25,671 nt of DNA from Cylindrotheca closterium (GCA_933822405.4 CAKOGP040001613.1:1-25671); one strand, 5' to 3'; counted from the stretch's first letter, positions 1 through 10,050 are shown. Numbers and translations: made by a program. Notes: generated from the sequence alone by a model not told the origin.

Positions 1-107
1 CTCAACGTGGTTCAAACTTTGTTGACCAACAGCAACCTAGTTCCTGGCCTCTACAGCCGTATTACACCGGCAGTTGGATACTCTAGAAGTAGCATAAATA
101 CCAATTA

Positions 108-1105
108 ATGATTCAGTTATATATATATATATATGTTGTTGACTTGAAGGTTTCCCACATGGAGCAAGAAGTCCTTGAGGATATTGCATCTAGACTGAGT
201 GAAAGGTACAGAAAGGAGGCACCCCTCACAATCCAAAGAGGTGATGTGCACGAATACCTTGGGGTCACGATTGATTTCAGCGAAAAAGGAAAGGTAAAGT
301 TTTCCATGGACGATTACGTTGACAGATTACTTGAAGAAGCACCAGAGGATATGAAAGGACTGGCTACATCACCGGCAGCCAATCATCTGTTCCAAGTCAA
401 GGATGAGCCGGTATTGTTGGACAGCAAGAGGGCTGAACTATTCCACCACATCACGGCAAAACGTTTATACCTATGCAAGAGAGTTAGAGGGGACTTAATG
501 ACTGCAGTTGCATTCTTGACAACCAGAGTCTCTAAACCAGACGAAGACGACTACGCAAAATTGGGCAGATCCATCAAAAAAATATTTGAGAGCTACCAAG
601 TACATGCCCCTGACAATTGAGTTGGACGACAAGTTTGTCATGCAATGGTGGGTGGAAGCGTTCTTTGCAGTTCACAAGGACATGAAGTGCTGTATTGACC
701 ATGGGTAAGGGCGCCATCATTGCTATCTCAACCAAGCAAAAGATCAATACCGACAGTTTGACTGTAGCAGAATTGGTTGGAGTACACGACGCACTACCTA
801 TGATCATGTGGTCCAGATACTTCATCATTTCACAAGGATACAAAGTGGTCGACAACATCATCCACCAGGACAATCAGAGCGCCATGCTGCTCGAGAAGAA
901 TGGAAGATCATCTTGCGGCAGGAAGACAAGAGCCCTCAACATGCGATACTTTTCTACTACCGACAAGATCAAGAGTGGATTCATGAGAGTACTTCACTGC
1001 CCGACAGCCAAAATGCTGGGAGACTTCTTCACCAAGCCTACGCAGGGAACACTGTTCCACACATTCAGAAACCTCATTATGAACCCTTCCGACCAATACT
1101 CCTAG
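108..1105 (+). pseudogene. Copia RT C-terminus and RNase H remnant
   Basis: This is the C-terminal part of a Ty1/Copia Pol: the end of reverse transcriptase followed by RNase H. Visible landmarks are a degraded RT catalytic motif (VVDLKVSH near 133-156, where the family has YVDD), HEYLGVTIDFS near 250-282, a connection region, and an RNase H segment from about 695 with VAELVGVHDA, HQDNQSAMLLEKNG, KTRALNMRYF and a GDFFTKP-type tail. The frame is broken near 580-600 and again near 700, where GGGTAA ends the middle frame. A TA dinucleotide run (about 119-134) lies against the catalytic motif, one aspartate of which reads as valine. Everything upstream in the element (Gag, protease, integrase) lies outside the window or is lost. 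The copy cannot encode an active enzyme. Family assignment is secure; sub-lineage (CoDi-like) is inferred. Confidence 0.85.
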
Positions 1106-1123
1106 TGCGCTTGGACACAGGAG

Positions 1124-1391
1124 TGCGTTGGAGCAAAGCTGATTCGCCATTAGTGACTCACCAGTCACAAACGCCAATCACGTTTATTACAATTACATGT
1201 CCCATGGCATATTGGTTGGAATGTATTGGTCGGAGTATGACTGGTACTCGTGGACGTATTAGCTTACGACAACGAGAATCTTTAGAACAAGTAGAAAGCG
1301 AATGTTCAGAATACAGTGCAATTGCAGAGCGTTTTTCAATCCTCATTGTTTTCTGAAAATTCTAAAAGACTAAAGTGATTTACAGCACACC
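1124..1391 (+). repeat. Probable 3' LTR of the left Copia remnant
   Basis: The RNase H stop at 1105 is followed by a purine-rich stretch (ACAGGAGTG) and then TGCGTTGGAGC. This matches the arrangement in the complete Copia element in this window, where GGCAGGAGTG precedes an LTR starting TGTTGG. I read this as the LTR start with a mutated TGT. The right end is uncertain: TTTACAGCACA near 1391 could be a CA terminus. No partner LTR is in the window, so neither length nor end can be proven. Confidence 0.4.
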
Positions 1392-2459
1392 TGCGGTGCG
1401 GATCAATCTGTTCTATTAGTTAGACGGGACATTCACTTCATAGGTGCTGTCAATCGGCATTTCTGGAGTTGCCTCAACTGCGTTGGCTTGAAGGCAGACG
1501 ACGAATGAAACTTCAAGGACTTAGTAACAAAAAGGCGCAAGTACTTCTATGAGCTTGAGCCTATCTTCAGTGACCGTGTTGGAGTTTCACCTGAGACGAA
1601 CGAGGACATGTCAAATGATGGCTTTGGCGACGAGGAAGATGGGGACTTGTCTCTTGAGAATGCTGATGGCGGCAATGGAGACAATCCAACAGCTGAAAAT
1701 CTGGCTGGATATGCTCCTTGTTGTACACAAGAGTACCTACTTCTAGCACTAAAACCATTCCGTCGCGGATCCAAATTGCAAAGAGGTATGAATGGTGCCA
1801 ACTATAGAAGCAGTAGGTTGGAATTTATCAATGTGGACTAACAGTTTGCTCATCTCCCCGTTGAAAGTCCATGTAGAAAACAGTCAATTATCACTTAAAA
1901 GGGTCGCAACACTTGCAGCACCTCGCTTCCCTCCCCTCCACCCAAAGAAGGAACCCCAGCAGCTGGAACTCCAATCCAAAGCGTTGCCATAGCGCCACGA
2001 ATGGCAACGCCAACGCCCCCAGCAAAGCAGAGGACCGCCACAGCCAGTTCAAACAAGAAATTCAAGAAAAGTGCTACCAACAAAAAGCGTCCAAACACTC
2101 CACCAAGCGACGGCCAACCACTTGAAAGTGCGACAAAGAAGAGTATCAAACAGGATTACCTAAAATCCTTTCTTTCGGAGTCAAAGATCCAAATGGATTT
2201 GGAAGTGTCAAAGACTCAGAAACGTCATGAGGAGACAATCGTTTTGAAGAAGGAGGAAATATCACAAAACGAGAAGCACTTCCGTTTGCGCTTTGAGGAA
2301 GAACGGAAGGTATTTAAACGCAAGGCCATTGAGGAGGAGGCAAGCTTCAGGAAAGCATGTCTTGCAGAGCTCCATGAGCTCCTTTCAAACAAACGCAGTG
2401 ATAGATACATTCAGAAAATGCATCCGCATCTGATTCCTTTTTCTCAAACAGTACCGTGA
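1380..2459 (+). pseudogene. Harbinger accessory (Myb/SANT-like) protein, interrupted
   Basis: One plus-strand frame carries recognisable protein from about 1380 to the stop at 2459, but with in-frame stops near 1506, 1839 and 1896. The first part (RRKYFYELEPIFSDR near 1535-1580) resembles the region after the Myb/SANT or trihelix fold in accessory proteins of PIF/Harbinger transposons. An acidic linker (DEEDGDLSLE) follows. The last part, from an ATG at 2001, is a 152-aa stretch: a basic Pro/Thr/Lys-rich segment and then a long charged helix, probably coiled coil (residues about 50-135), typical of the C-terminus of these proteins. Accessory proteins of this family help the transposase enter the nucleus and bind transposon ends. 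The gene converges on the transposase at 2621-3996. The stops may be mutations or may lie in unrecognised introns; I cannot tell which. The DNA-binding fold itself is not clear in what remains. Confidence 0.5.
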
Positions 2460-2620
2460 GCTGGAAGGAGAAGTCTAGTGTGTAGTGATACTGAATTTAG
2501 TCAAAATAATGGAGTAGTTGATATTGAAAAATAGTATTAAACCATGTCCATGCCCAACTGATGGAGAAGGTTGAGTTGATACCGTTCTATAGTAGCTGTT
2601 GAGGCCATAAGTCTAATGAT

Positions 2621-3996
2621 CTAATGGTTCCTTAATTCTAGGATGTACTGTTGCAGTTGCATACGACAGGCGTCTCCTGTTGCCCACTCCGGAATAGGCT
2701 GGTTAAGCTCGTCATCATCCCCAAGAGGTTCTTGAGAGGTAAGAGTGGACTTATCATCGTCATCTTCCCACAGGAATTTGTCTTCTTCTAGTGTGGTTTC
2801 TTCAATGAGGAAATCGTGAAGAATGATGCAGGCTCCAATGATGGAAACAACTTTTCTCCGCGAGTTGGGATCGTCTGTGATCTTATTTCTCATTGATTGT
2901 AGCCATGGAAATCTACCCTTTAGCATACCAATCGTGTGTTCGGATAGAACTCTTGGACTGCCCAGTGCCATATTAAACTGTTCTTTGTCCCTTGCCATTG
3001 GATGACTGTCATAGTTGCGAAACGCTGCAACCATATGTTGGCAACACTCATAGGCAGAGTCACCAAATAAGTACTGCAACGCAGAGAAACGTTCACTTGC
3101 ATTTCTATAAAGATCACAGTTCTTCCAGATTCGGTTGTCATGGGCACTGCCAGGCCAACCTGCAAGGTAGTACCGAATCCTTCTCTTGTCATCGCAAACA
3201 ATTGGAACAGAAAAGCTGTAGCGGCACTTTCGACCATAATAGTCAAAAGAATCTCTAGATACAGGTTTGAAGAATAAGGGGAACAGTGTCCCGTCAATGA
3301 TGCCGACACAGTTCGGAAAGAGATACTTTTCTTGGAAACGCATTGCAATCTCTTGACGCTCCTCTGCATCAGGCCAAGTGACATATTCACCCTTCAATGA
3401 CAGCAACGCTTGGCCACCAAACTTTTAGATGGTGGTTACTGCTTTCCAAACCAAATGAAAGGCAACAATAATACACACCTTTTCCGGAACACGTTTGCAG
3501 TTCCATGCCCAATACGGAACTCGTTTCTGGACCCAGGATTGGTAACTCCAAGTGTTCCAACATAGTGTAGGAATACCATGAGCTGATACTCCACTGGAAA
3601 TTGTGGAGTCTTGCCATATGGGGTCTGAAATACTTCACAGTCTCTAATCTTGTTGACCAACTTGTGGAAGTTGGCTTTTGACATGCGGTATTTCTGCAGG
3701 AATTCATCTGCGTTGAGCCACGGCTGCACATCTCCGTTGGCAATTGCCTTCATGTCTTCTTCAAAGATATATTTTGACGACATGCGGTACTTGGATTGGT
3801 GCAGGTAGCGTCGCGATTCCAGTCTTTGAATACGTTCCAGCAAAGTGAAGTCAAGACGATCGGCAACAGCGTCCCTTCGTCCTGTCATCATTCGAAGCTC
3901 TCTGTGGGTGACGCGCTCCTCCAGCATCTCCCAAAGTACTTCCACATGTTTCCTTTTTATGGATTTCCTAGGCATATTTGTGGTAGTCTGCAGCAC
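2621..3996 (-). CDS. PIF/Harbinger-family DDE transposase, one intron
   Basis: This encodes a DDE transposase of the PIF/Harbinger (HARBI1-like, DDE_Tnp_4) superfamily, which cuts and pastes its own DNA transposon. Exon 1 (3996-3475, 174 codons) has a basic N-terminus (MPRKSIKRKH; the ATG at 3975 is an alternative start) and a helical region WLNADEFLQKYRMSKANFHK. Exon 2 (3421-2621) has the catalytic core: Asp in NCVGIIDGT (exon-2 ORF residue 38), WPGSAHDNRIW, Asp in YLFGDSAYE (residue 116) and Glu in LSEHTIGMLKGRFPWL (residue 156). An ILHDFLIEE helix and an acidic tail follow. Both exons are open, and they join in frame if the 53-bp GT-AG segment 3474-3422 is spliced out, giving about 440 aa, near the usual family length. 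Without splicing, stops interrupt the gene just before the core. All three catalytic acids are present, so this may be an intact transposase. The accessory gene lies convergently at 1380-2459. Confidence 0.82.
3422..3474 (-). other. Predicted 53-bp phase-0 intron in transposase
   Basis: On the minus strand the segment starts GTATTA directly after codon 174 (Cys) and ends CTAAAAG directly before TTT GGT GGC. Removing it joins two open frames without splitting a codon and gives ...FRKRC then FGGQALLSLKG, a continuous family-like sequence. The segment itself contains the only stops between the two halves. The alternative is one frameshift plus one nonsense mutation in the same short stretch. Confidence 0.65.
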
Positions 3997-4255
3997 ACTG
4001 ATTTGTTACATCAACAGAATTGTGACATGATGTGATCGATCCAAAGAAATATTCGGAAGGGAAGGGAAGCGAAGCAAAGCTACTGTAGCATGTTCTGAGC
4101 AGACGTGAAATAGATATAGCATGACCCAACTATACTTTATTTTACTTTGGGCTAGGTTCACTTTAAGAGAAGCGTTTTCACACCATGTATATAATTGGAC
4201 TTAACATCAGCTCCTTTTATGCAGTAAATTACTTATTTCCGGGTCATTAAAAATA

Positions 4256-4396
4256 AAAAATAGTTGTGTCTGAAAATAATAAATTCGTATCGTGCCCCAA
4301 ATGGACACTTTTAAATTTTAGTAGTGGACACGATACGACTATTTTTTGTTTTTTTTCAGCCAATCATAGCCTCCCAAAAAAAAAATAGTCGTATCG
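4256..4396. repeat. AT-rich foldback / MITE-like inverted repeat
   Basis: Positions 4331-4347 (CGATACGACTATTTTTT) and 4380-4396 are perfect inverted copies separated by 32 bp. A third, degraded copy of the arm (AAAAAATAGTTGTGTC) starts near 4256. An additional short inverted pair, GTATCGTG (near 4289) and CACGATAC (near 4329), nests with it. The region is non-coding. It could be the end of a miniature inverted-repeat element or a hairpin remnant. I see no flanking target duplication. Confidence 0.6.
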
Positions 4397-5108
4397 CGTA
4401 CTTTGACTGCCACTAATGTATCTTGGACTATATTTATTGAATACCAGTTAGTGTATTCACAGGTTTTGTATTCGTTTCGTTCCGCACTATAAGGTTTGCA
4501 TCACTGGAGAGATTGGCCTCGGAGTTCAAGAATAAGTCATGATGCAGATGGATGTTGGCGTCTCCCCTGTCTTTGTACAATCCCTACAGCAACACTACCG
4601 TCGACACTTCTAACGTATGCCAATCTGAGACAGTAGGAAGTGGCATGATATAATAAACGAAACATTATCTATGATTTGTATCACGTCTCCATCATGTCTG
4701 GATCAAAGAAGAGTACAAGTACCTTGTCGTACATAATCTATTGGTATTCATTTAGGTTGATTTCTTGCTGCTACTCCAAGACACTTCTATCGACGGGGAA
4801 TTTCAATTTGTGTTGAACACAAAAAAGAGTATTGGTGGCATAGACTGCCCCTTGGTTAGGAGTCGTACATCTTGTTTCATAATTGGTGGCTACATATTGT
4901 CCTAGCCCACGCAGGCTTTCCGGGTTCCGATCCGGGTGAGACACAGATTCGGGCCTCCAAGAGTAGAACTCGAAGAGTTCCAACTTGAAGAGTCCACGAA
5001 CTTGAAGTCTCCGCAAGATATAAATCCTGTGTCCTTTTCTTTCCCCCTCTGCCTTCTCAGATGTACGACCCACAAACATTGCTCTCCCCCCCCCAAGCAA
5101 CTGGCACT
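4397..5108. other. Non-coding; likely 3' region of DIRS-like element
   Basis: No credible gene is visible on either strand. The stretch lies immediately downstream (minus sense) of the tyrosine-recombinase stop, so part of it is probably the 3' end of the DIRS-like element. It contains short imperfect repeats of a GAACTTGAAGAG-type motif (about 4967-5008) and a run of nine C at about 5087-5095. I found no match between this stretch and the leader repeats at 18731-19860, so the split terminal repeats expected of DIRS/Ngaro elements are not demonstrated. Confidence 0.35.
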
Positions 5109-6552
5109 TCAGTGACAGTATAAGGTGATCTTGACTCGCTCACAAGGTTTCCATTCGCGATAGCTCGTGCCTACTTTTTCGTTGGAGCGGCGGAGGCGCC
5201 AACGCCCATGTTCGTAGACCTGGCTTTCAGATCCAATTGTGAGACGGCGACCGCCGCATGTGTCTCCTCGGGAGACATGTGAGCGGCCACCGCGGCGGTA
5301 GCAGTGGAGGGACCAGAAGCAACTTTCTATGGTATTTGATGGGGTACCATCAAAAGGTAGCAGGAGGGGGTCACCTTCCAGGCGTTGTTTGTAGAGACTC
5401 GGATAAAGGTAGGTGCTGCAAAAGAAGAAAGAAGTCCATGCAATGCCATTGGCATGGCAGATAACGGGCCCTGTAGGTCGGACCCGGTACGATAGTGCCC
5501 GACGGAACCACTTTCCGGTGCAGAGGCCTGACCGGGTAGTGTGCGCGATAATGCCATTGGCTGTGCGGGTGTGTTCCAATTTAGTCACTGGGTTAAGTCT
5601 GAAGGTGACCATACCACAGTTCCTTGGGAGGTCCGCTTGCCCATAATCTTCAGGCTCCAGAATGGAGCAGTCTTCCCAATTGAGGCCAAAGCATTCAGCT
5701 GAGCAAAGCCAACCCAGCCAAAGGACCAGGTTAGCTAGCCCTGCTAGAGCGATGTCTCGGCGTTGGACGTCAGAGGTGGCTTCATAGAATTGGCGGTCCA
5801 AGAAGTGATCCAGAGCTCAAATGTGGCGATCCAAAAGGGCCACAGATGGCCGGGAGTAATCCCCCATTCGTGCTACCATTCCCTTTGCAAACAAGTGGAA
5901 TGACAAACCATCCGTCGGTCAACAATCTTGATATAGAACTTTGTTGTCTTGTGACATGTATGCATTTTGCGGGGTGTTGAGGGAGTCCAGTGATAACCAC
6001 TGAGAAGCGGCCGATTGGAGGGCCCGGACTGTGCCAAAGCTGATGGGAGTTTGAGCACCTCGGTCGTGTTTCTTGGTGGAATGGCCGAGGCTGTACCATT
6101 CCTGACAGGGCCAGAAGGGGGCGCCAGCAGAGCGGTGGGCTTCAATGCTTGTATAGCAAAATTGTTCTCAAATTGGCGGATAATACTTAGTTTCAACTTG
6201 TAGCTAGCGTGGGTTCCTTTGGCCCATGAGGAGATGATGTCCAACATCCTGATGCGTTCCAACATCAAGAGGAGGAGGTCGTCGGCATGAACTAATTCAC
6301 GTTGTAGGTACTGGCGCACAGTGCAGGCTTCGCAGACAAAGTTGGGCCAGGTGGCGTGGCGGGGCCTTCATCGCGGAGGCGGCGAGTCTTGAAGGGTTCC
6401 CCGGCTCGGAAACAATCACGGTGGTAGGTGGAGCCACAGGCACGGAACCGGCCGAATCCCTTAGCTGAAAATGTGCATTGGAGCCGTGTCTCAATCTCCT
6501 TGCGGCTGAACCCTCTCTGGCAACCCGCGCATAAGTGTGGCTTGGGCGGCAT
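5109..6552 (-). pseudogene. Zinc-finger tyrosine recombinase of DIRS-like element
   Basis: In DIRS-like elements a tyrosine recombinase inserts the circular cDNA. The likely start is the ATG at 6552 (MPPKPHLCAGCQRGFS). A Cys/His-rich module follows (CAGC, RACGSTYHRDCF, then CEACTVRQYL after a frameshift near 6315) that probably binds zinc. Next is a helical core-binding domain (SSWAKGTHASYKLKLSIIRQF near 6230-6170). The catalytic domain shows LGWLCSAECFGLNWEDC (5714-5665), SLHCYRRGGRSHVSR, YEHGRWRLRRSNE and a final YREW. The first catalytic Arg of the RSAE-type motif reads Cys (TGC at 5705-5703). There is a TGA near 5817 just before LDHFLDRQFYE and further frame changes between 5870 and 6100. 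The start overlaps the RT-RNase H frame by about 60 bp. Domain order is clear; the function of the zinc module is inferred. Confidence 0.75.
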
Positions 6553-8783
6553 GCCAAGAGGGGGCGGCAGTGGGAGTCTTGTCCAACCTAGAGTTGGGAT
6601 TGAGAGAGAGAGTGTGAGGCGCAATGTACAGAACAACAATTGGTATCGGCAGGAGTGGTGGGAAGCGTAGGGTGGTCTTGTGCGGGTAGATGGTGTCAAG
6701 TTCGCAGACATAACAAGACATGTGTCGCCAGGAAGCTTCAACAACTCTGGGGACAAAGAGCAGCGCGAAGGTGGTGAATGGGCATTCAACCCACGAGTTG
6801 AGCAAGAAGGTGAGGAGCTGGCGGGCCAGCTCCGGCGGTGGGCACCATACTGTGGTTTGGTGGAGGCAGAGGGATGCTGTCCAGGGTTGGTTCCAGGATC
6901 TGTACTGCGTCAAAGTGGCCAATTGTGGATCGTGGGGCCACACCAAAGTCATGTCAAAGGGGACTGGATCAAAGATAGCCTGGGTCAGTCTATCAGAATC
7001 CATGATGTCTTGAAGTGCCAACATCCAAACGCCACGACTGAGGCCATCAGTCCCTTGGGTGATCAACACTCGGCCTGGTACATGGATAACTTGGAGGACA
7101 CATTGTAGGTCCAGTTCAAGAAGTCTGATCTCGCTAATCAATTTGTGGAGGGAGCGTGTTTGGGAAGAGCCTGTGGTGGCAATCCAGTAAACTCCCGAGT
7201 TGTCAGTGAAGTAGAAAACGGTAGTCCCAATCACCTGGTGGGCATGGGGGCTTTCTTTGATTCAAAGCAGGGTCTCTTTCATGGTCGCTAACTCTTTCCA
7301 TACAGAAGGGAAGATGTAGATGGATGGTTTCAATTTTCCTCGCCACATCTCAAAGTCACAATTTGGGAGTTGTATGGTGCCCCCGGTGCCAGTTCCACCT
7401 CCGTCTCCAAAAGTTGGAACTAGTGTTGCAGCTTCCCATCCTCTGACAAAGCGTCCTTCACTCCGGGTGAAGAACTGTCGCCACCAATGGAGTTCGTTGA
7501 GCACCTACTAGGTGGGGAAGGTGGTAGTGTAGTAGGGTGCCGCTCCGTTTCCTGGTGGGTGGACAATGGTATGGAACTCTTTGAGATGCGTATGTCCCAA
7601 TCACCGGGGAGTTGCTTCTGTAAGAGATTCCAAAACGCCGACTGCAACAGCAAGACCAAGACGGGACCACTTCTTGTGCTTTGGAGATTGGATCAAGTAA
7701 TCACATATGGCCAGTGCCCTTTCTTTCCTGGCTTCTGGGATTTGAAGGCAAGGAACAGCTGTGGTGTCAAAGAGGAAACCACAGTACTTGACAACTTGAT
7801 GAGGCAGGACCAATTTCTTTGGGTGAAAGAGGAATCCACAGTCAACTGCCGTGTCCAAGAAGAATTGCAGCCCTTGGGCTGTCTTTTCATGTGTGGGCCC
7901 ATGGATGAGGAAGTTGTCCACCCAGACCCAGATGTGCACAGCTCCTCCATCGTTGGAGGTCAAGATGAATCCATAGCCAAGCTTGGGATCAAATCGCTTG
8001 GCTTGTATTCCCGTCCAGTAGCAGTTAGCTCTGGCTTCACCTTGGAAAACGCCAAATTTCTCTTTAACAAGTTGTACAAAGGCAAGACCGATTCGGCAGG
8101 CAATGGCTGGACTGTTGCCGGCTCCCAAAGCTAGCCCATAGTAGGTCAGTAGCTCCGCGGTCTTAGGATGCAGGAGACCAAGGTACGGTCGGTCATCTGG
8201 GTGTGTCGGAAAATTGTAAAAGAACTTGGACAGGTTGACCACTGCAGAGTATCCTTCAGTGTACATTTGGTCCACAATGTGAGCAATCCTGGGCATGAAA
8301 ACAGGGTCCTGCCCAACACAATCGTTCTGACCACCCCGTAGCATGTTGGCAATTACCCGCCATTGTCCCGGTTGCCCATCCTTCCCGACCACAAATAGAG
8401 GGGCGTTGTTGAGGACAGTCAGTCCTTCATCAATGCTTCGGAGTACCCCAAGTTCAACAAGTTTGTCCACAAATTGGACAGCAGCCTCTAGCATTTCTTC
8501 ATCCATTGGAGCGTTGGGTCGGAGGCAGGGATCTGGCTGTTTTATAAAATTCTGGCGTGCCCCATTTTGTAGTTCCTCCCAGTGCTCAGACGGGAACTTC
8601 CACCATAAAAGTTGAAGTCGTTTGGGGTCCGGTCCCTCCGAGTTGTAGTTCTTCCGGTGGACGGCTAGTTGTTGGATGCCATCCCAGTAGATGTTGTCTG
8701 GTTCCGGGTAATGGTCAGTGGCCCAGCGGAGGTTGGCGAGTCGTAGTGTGTGCCAGGGGCTACCCAAGGAAAGATCTGGGGGA
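6491..8783 (-). pseudogene. RT-RNase H of DIRS-like element
   Basis: This is the reverse transcriptase followed by RNase H. Open from the Copia junction to 7601, it shows WDGIQQLAVHRKNY, LQLLWWKFPSEHWE, WRVIANMLRGG, SAVVNLSKFFYNFPTHP, YYGLALGAGNSPA, VWVDNFLIHGP and a VVKYCGFLFDT thumb region. Two expected catalytic aspartates read Asn: codon 8236-8234 (VVNLSKFF) and codon 7915-7913 (WVDN). RNase H continues in other frames: ELHWWRQFF and GDGGGTGTGGT (7500-7400), then FTDNSGVYWI, RLLELDLQCVLQVIHVPG and TQGTDGLSRGVW (7210-7030). A conserved-looking tail (LLNSWVECPFTTFALLFVPR) runs to 6491. At least two frameshifts separate RT from RNase H. Across the Copia insertion the RT frame continues into 15513-15649. 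Family identity is secure; activity is very unlikely. Confidence 0.82.
8779..8783. repeat. Target-site duplication GGGGA (left copy)
   Basis: GGGGA immediately precedes the 5' LTR and is repeated at 15508-15512 immediately after the 3' LTR. Five bases is the usual Copia target duplication. Removing element plus one copy (6729 bp) leaves the host reading frame of the DIRS-like polyprotein continuous. Confidence 0.88.
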
Positions 8784-9333
8784 TGTTGGATATATTAGGA
8801 TTTTCAAAGTACATATTTGGAGAAACGAGAAAAAGAGAATACATGTGAACGATAGAGAAATGATGTCGACTATAGGACTAAAAATGAAGACTGATGCAAC
8901 TAAAAATATCGCGCGTGGCGAGTCAGAAAAGACAATTAATTTCTATGGAGATCATCATATTGATGATGTAAGAAAGCAAGATTCAAACAAGAACCAAAGT
9001 TGGATACTAATCAAAGTACCGACTACTGTGGAAGATGAACGGATAAACAGATTGAACTTGCAGCATATCAGGCTGACATAGAGAGAATTCTGAGAATTTC
9101 CACTGAGCTGGAGAAGAAAGAGTCAAAGTCAAAAGTTGACAGACTGTTCTCACTTTTTATAATATATTGCAAGCAACAAGTGAATTGGTTGATAAAGTAG
9201 GATCTCTGATAGATCTATATACTTCTATATACTGTAAATTCACATACTTAGAAGGCAACAATACCTGGACAGCTAAATTGCAGTCAATTGAACAGGTAGG
9301 TTGCAGGCGGCAGTGGATCGCTTACTTCTAACA
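8784..9333 (+). repeat. 5' LTR of Copia element
   Basis: 550 bp, TG...CA termini, matching 14958-15507 over its whole length with about 13 substitutions and two 1-bp indels. A TATA-like stretch (TTTTTATAATATATTG) begins near 9156 and could be the promoter of the genomic RNA; this is inferred from position and composition only. Confidence 0.92.
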
Positions 9334-9410
9334 TATATTATAAAAAGTCACTGAATTGAATTGGGAGTCAATATATTCCTATGGCTTGAAAGAATAGGAA
9401 CTTGTTCATG

Positions 9411-10047
9411 ATGAGTGGAAGATTTCAGAATTCTGGACGTGGTTCCAATGGAAGAAATGCTGGACGAAACAGATTGCAGCAAGGCCAAGGTAATGATTGA
9501 TGCAATGGAAATAAGAGTGGCAATGGTAGCCAAAAAGAGAATCCTCTGATTAGAGGAAACATTCCCAAATTTAGCTTTGATGAAGTAAAGAAGACATTGG
9601 TGATCAAAATGTCAACGATGAAGATGGATCATATTCATGACATGATTCAGAGTGTACAAACCTTGAGTCTGTTTGATATTGAAAGTGTGAAACCAACATT
9701 GGTATTGGTAACTGATGAGAGCGATCCTGATAAGGAGATAAAGAATGAAGAAAGAACTAACTATTTGGCTGATCAAAAGGATTGGAAGGCCAGGAAGAAC
9801 GCGCTTGATAACAATGTTTGATAACAATAAACGCAATGTCTATGGAATGATTATGAAAATGTGCACTGATCACATGGTGGACAAGCTTGAGCAAGAAGCT
9901 GACTTTGAAAACAAACTATTCAATGATCCTGTGGAGTTATTGATGTGGATCAAGAACTTTATGACGACTACTGTTGATACAGAATGGGAATATTTTGGTC
10001 TGTGGAAGACCATGCGCAATCTGATTATCTGTATGCGGATCAAAAGA
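9411..10047 (+). pseudogene. Copia Gag, broken and shortened
   Basis: This is the nucleocapsid/capsid region. It starts at an ATG (9408 or 9411) with a Gly/Arg/Asn-rich tail (MSGRFQNSGRGSNGR), typical of diatom Copia Gag. An in-frame TGA at 9498-9500 interrupts it and the same frame reopens to 9819. A 13-bp tandem duplication (GATAACAATGTTT, 9807-9819, then GATAACAAT) shifts the frame, after which capsid-like sequence continues (RNVYGMIMKMCTDHM, DPVELLMWIKNFM, WEYFGLWKTM) to about 10020. The text then jumps to the linker before protease (CCTPRQQGMMLFQ). The second half of Gag, including any CCHC zinc knuckle, is therefore missing, probably by internal deletion. The capsid part is comparable to the Gag at 25134-25671. 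Confidence 0.75.
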
Positions 10048-10050
10048 TCA

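Larger units (their letters stand above)
1392..4100. mobile_element. PIF/Harbinger-like DNA transposon (ends unresolved)
   Basis: A Harbinger transposase (minus) and a convergent accessory gene (plus) form the two-gene layout expected for this superfamily. The limits given are approximate: the left limit is the end of the Copia LTR, and the right limit is arbitrary beyond the transposase start. I looked for terminal inverted repeats and a 3-bp TWA-type target duplication on both flanks and found no convincing pair, so the ends may be decayed or lie elsewhere. Confidence 0.55.

Noticed and set aside
808..1356. 182-codon plus-strand ORF overlapping the RNase H remnant
   Set aside because: Out-of-frame shadow of RNase H running into the LTR; the RNase H motifs are in the other frame.
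4914..4945. tRNA T-arm-like GGGTTCCGATCCGGG motif
   Set aside because: The 5-bp T stem does not pair, and no acceptor stem, D arm or anticodon arm can be placed on either strand.
4771..5100. 109-codon minus-strand ORF after the recombinase
   Set aside because: No recognisable motifs; composition matches non-coding spacer and short repeats.
7487..8134. 215-codon plus-strand ORF opposite RT
   Set aside because: Antisense shadow of the RT-RNase H gene with no domain of its own.
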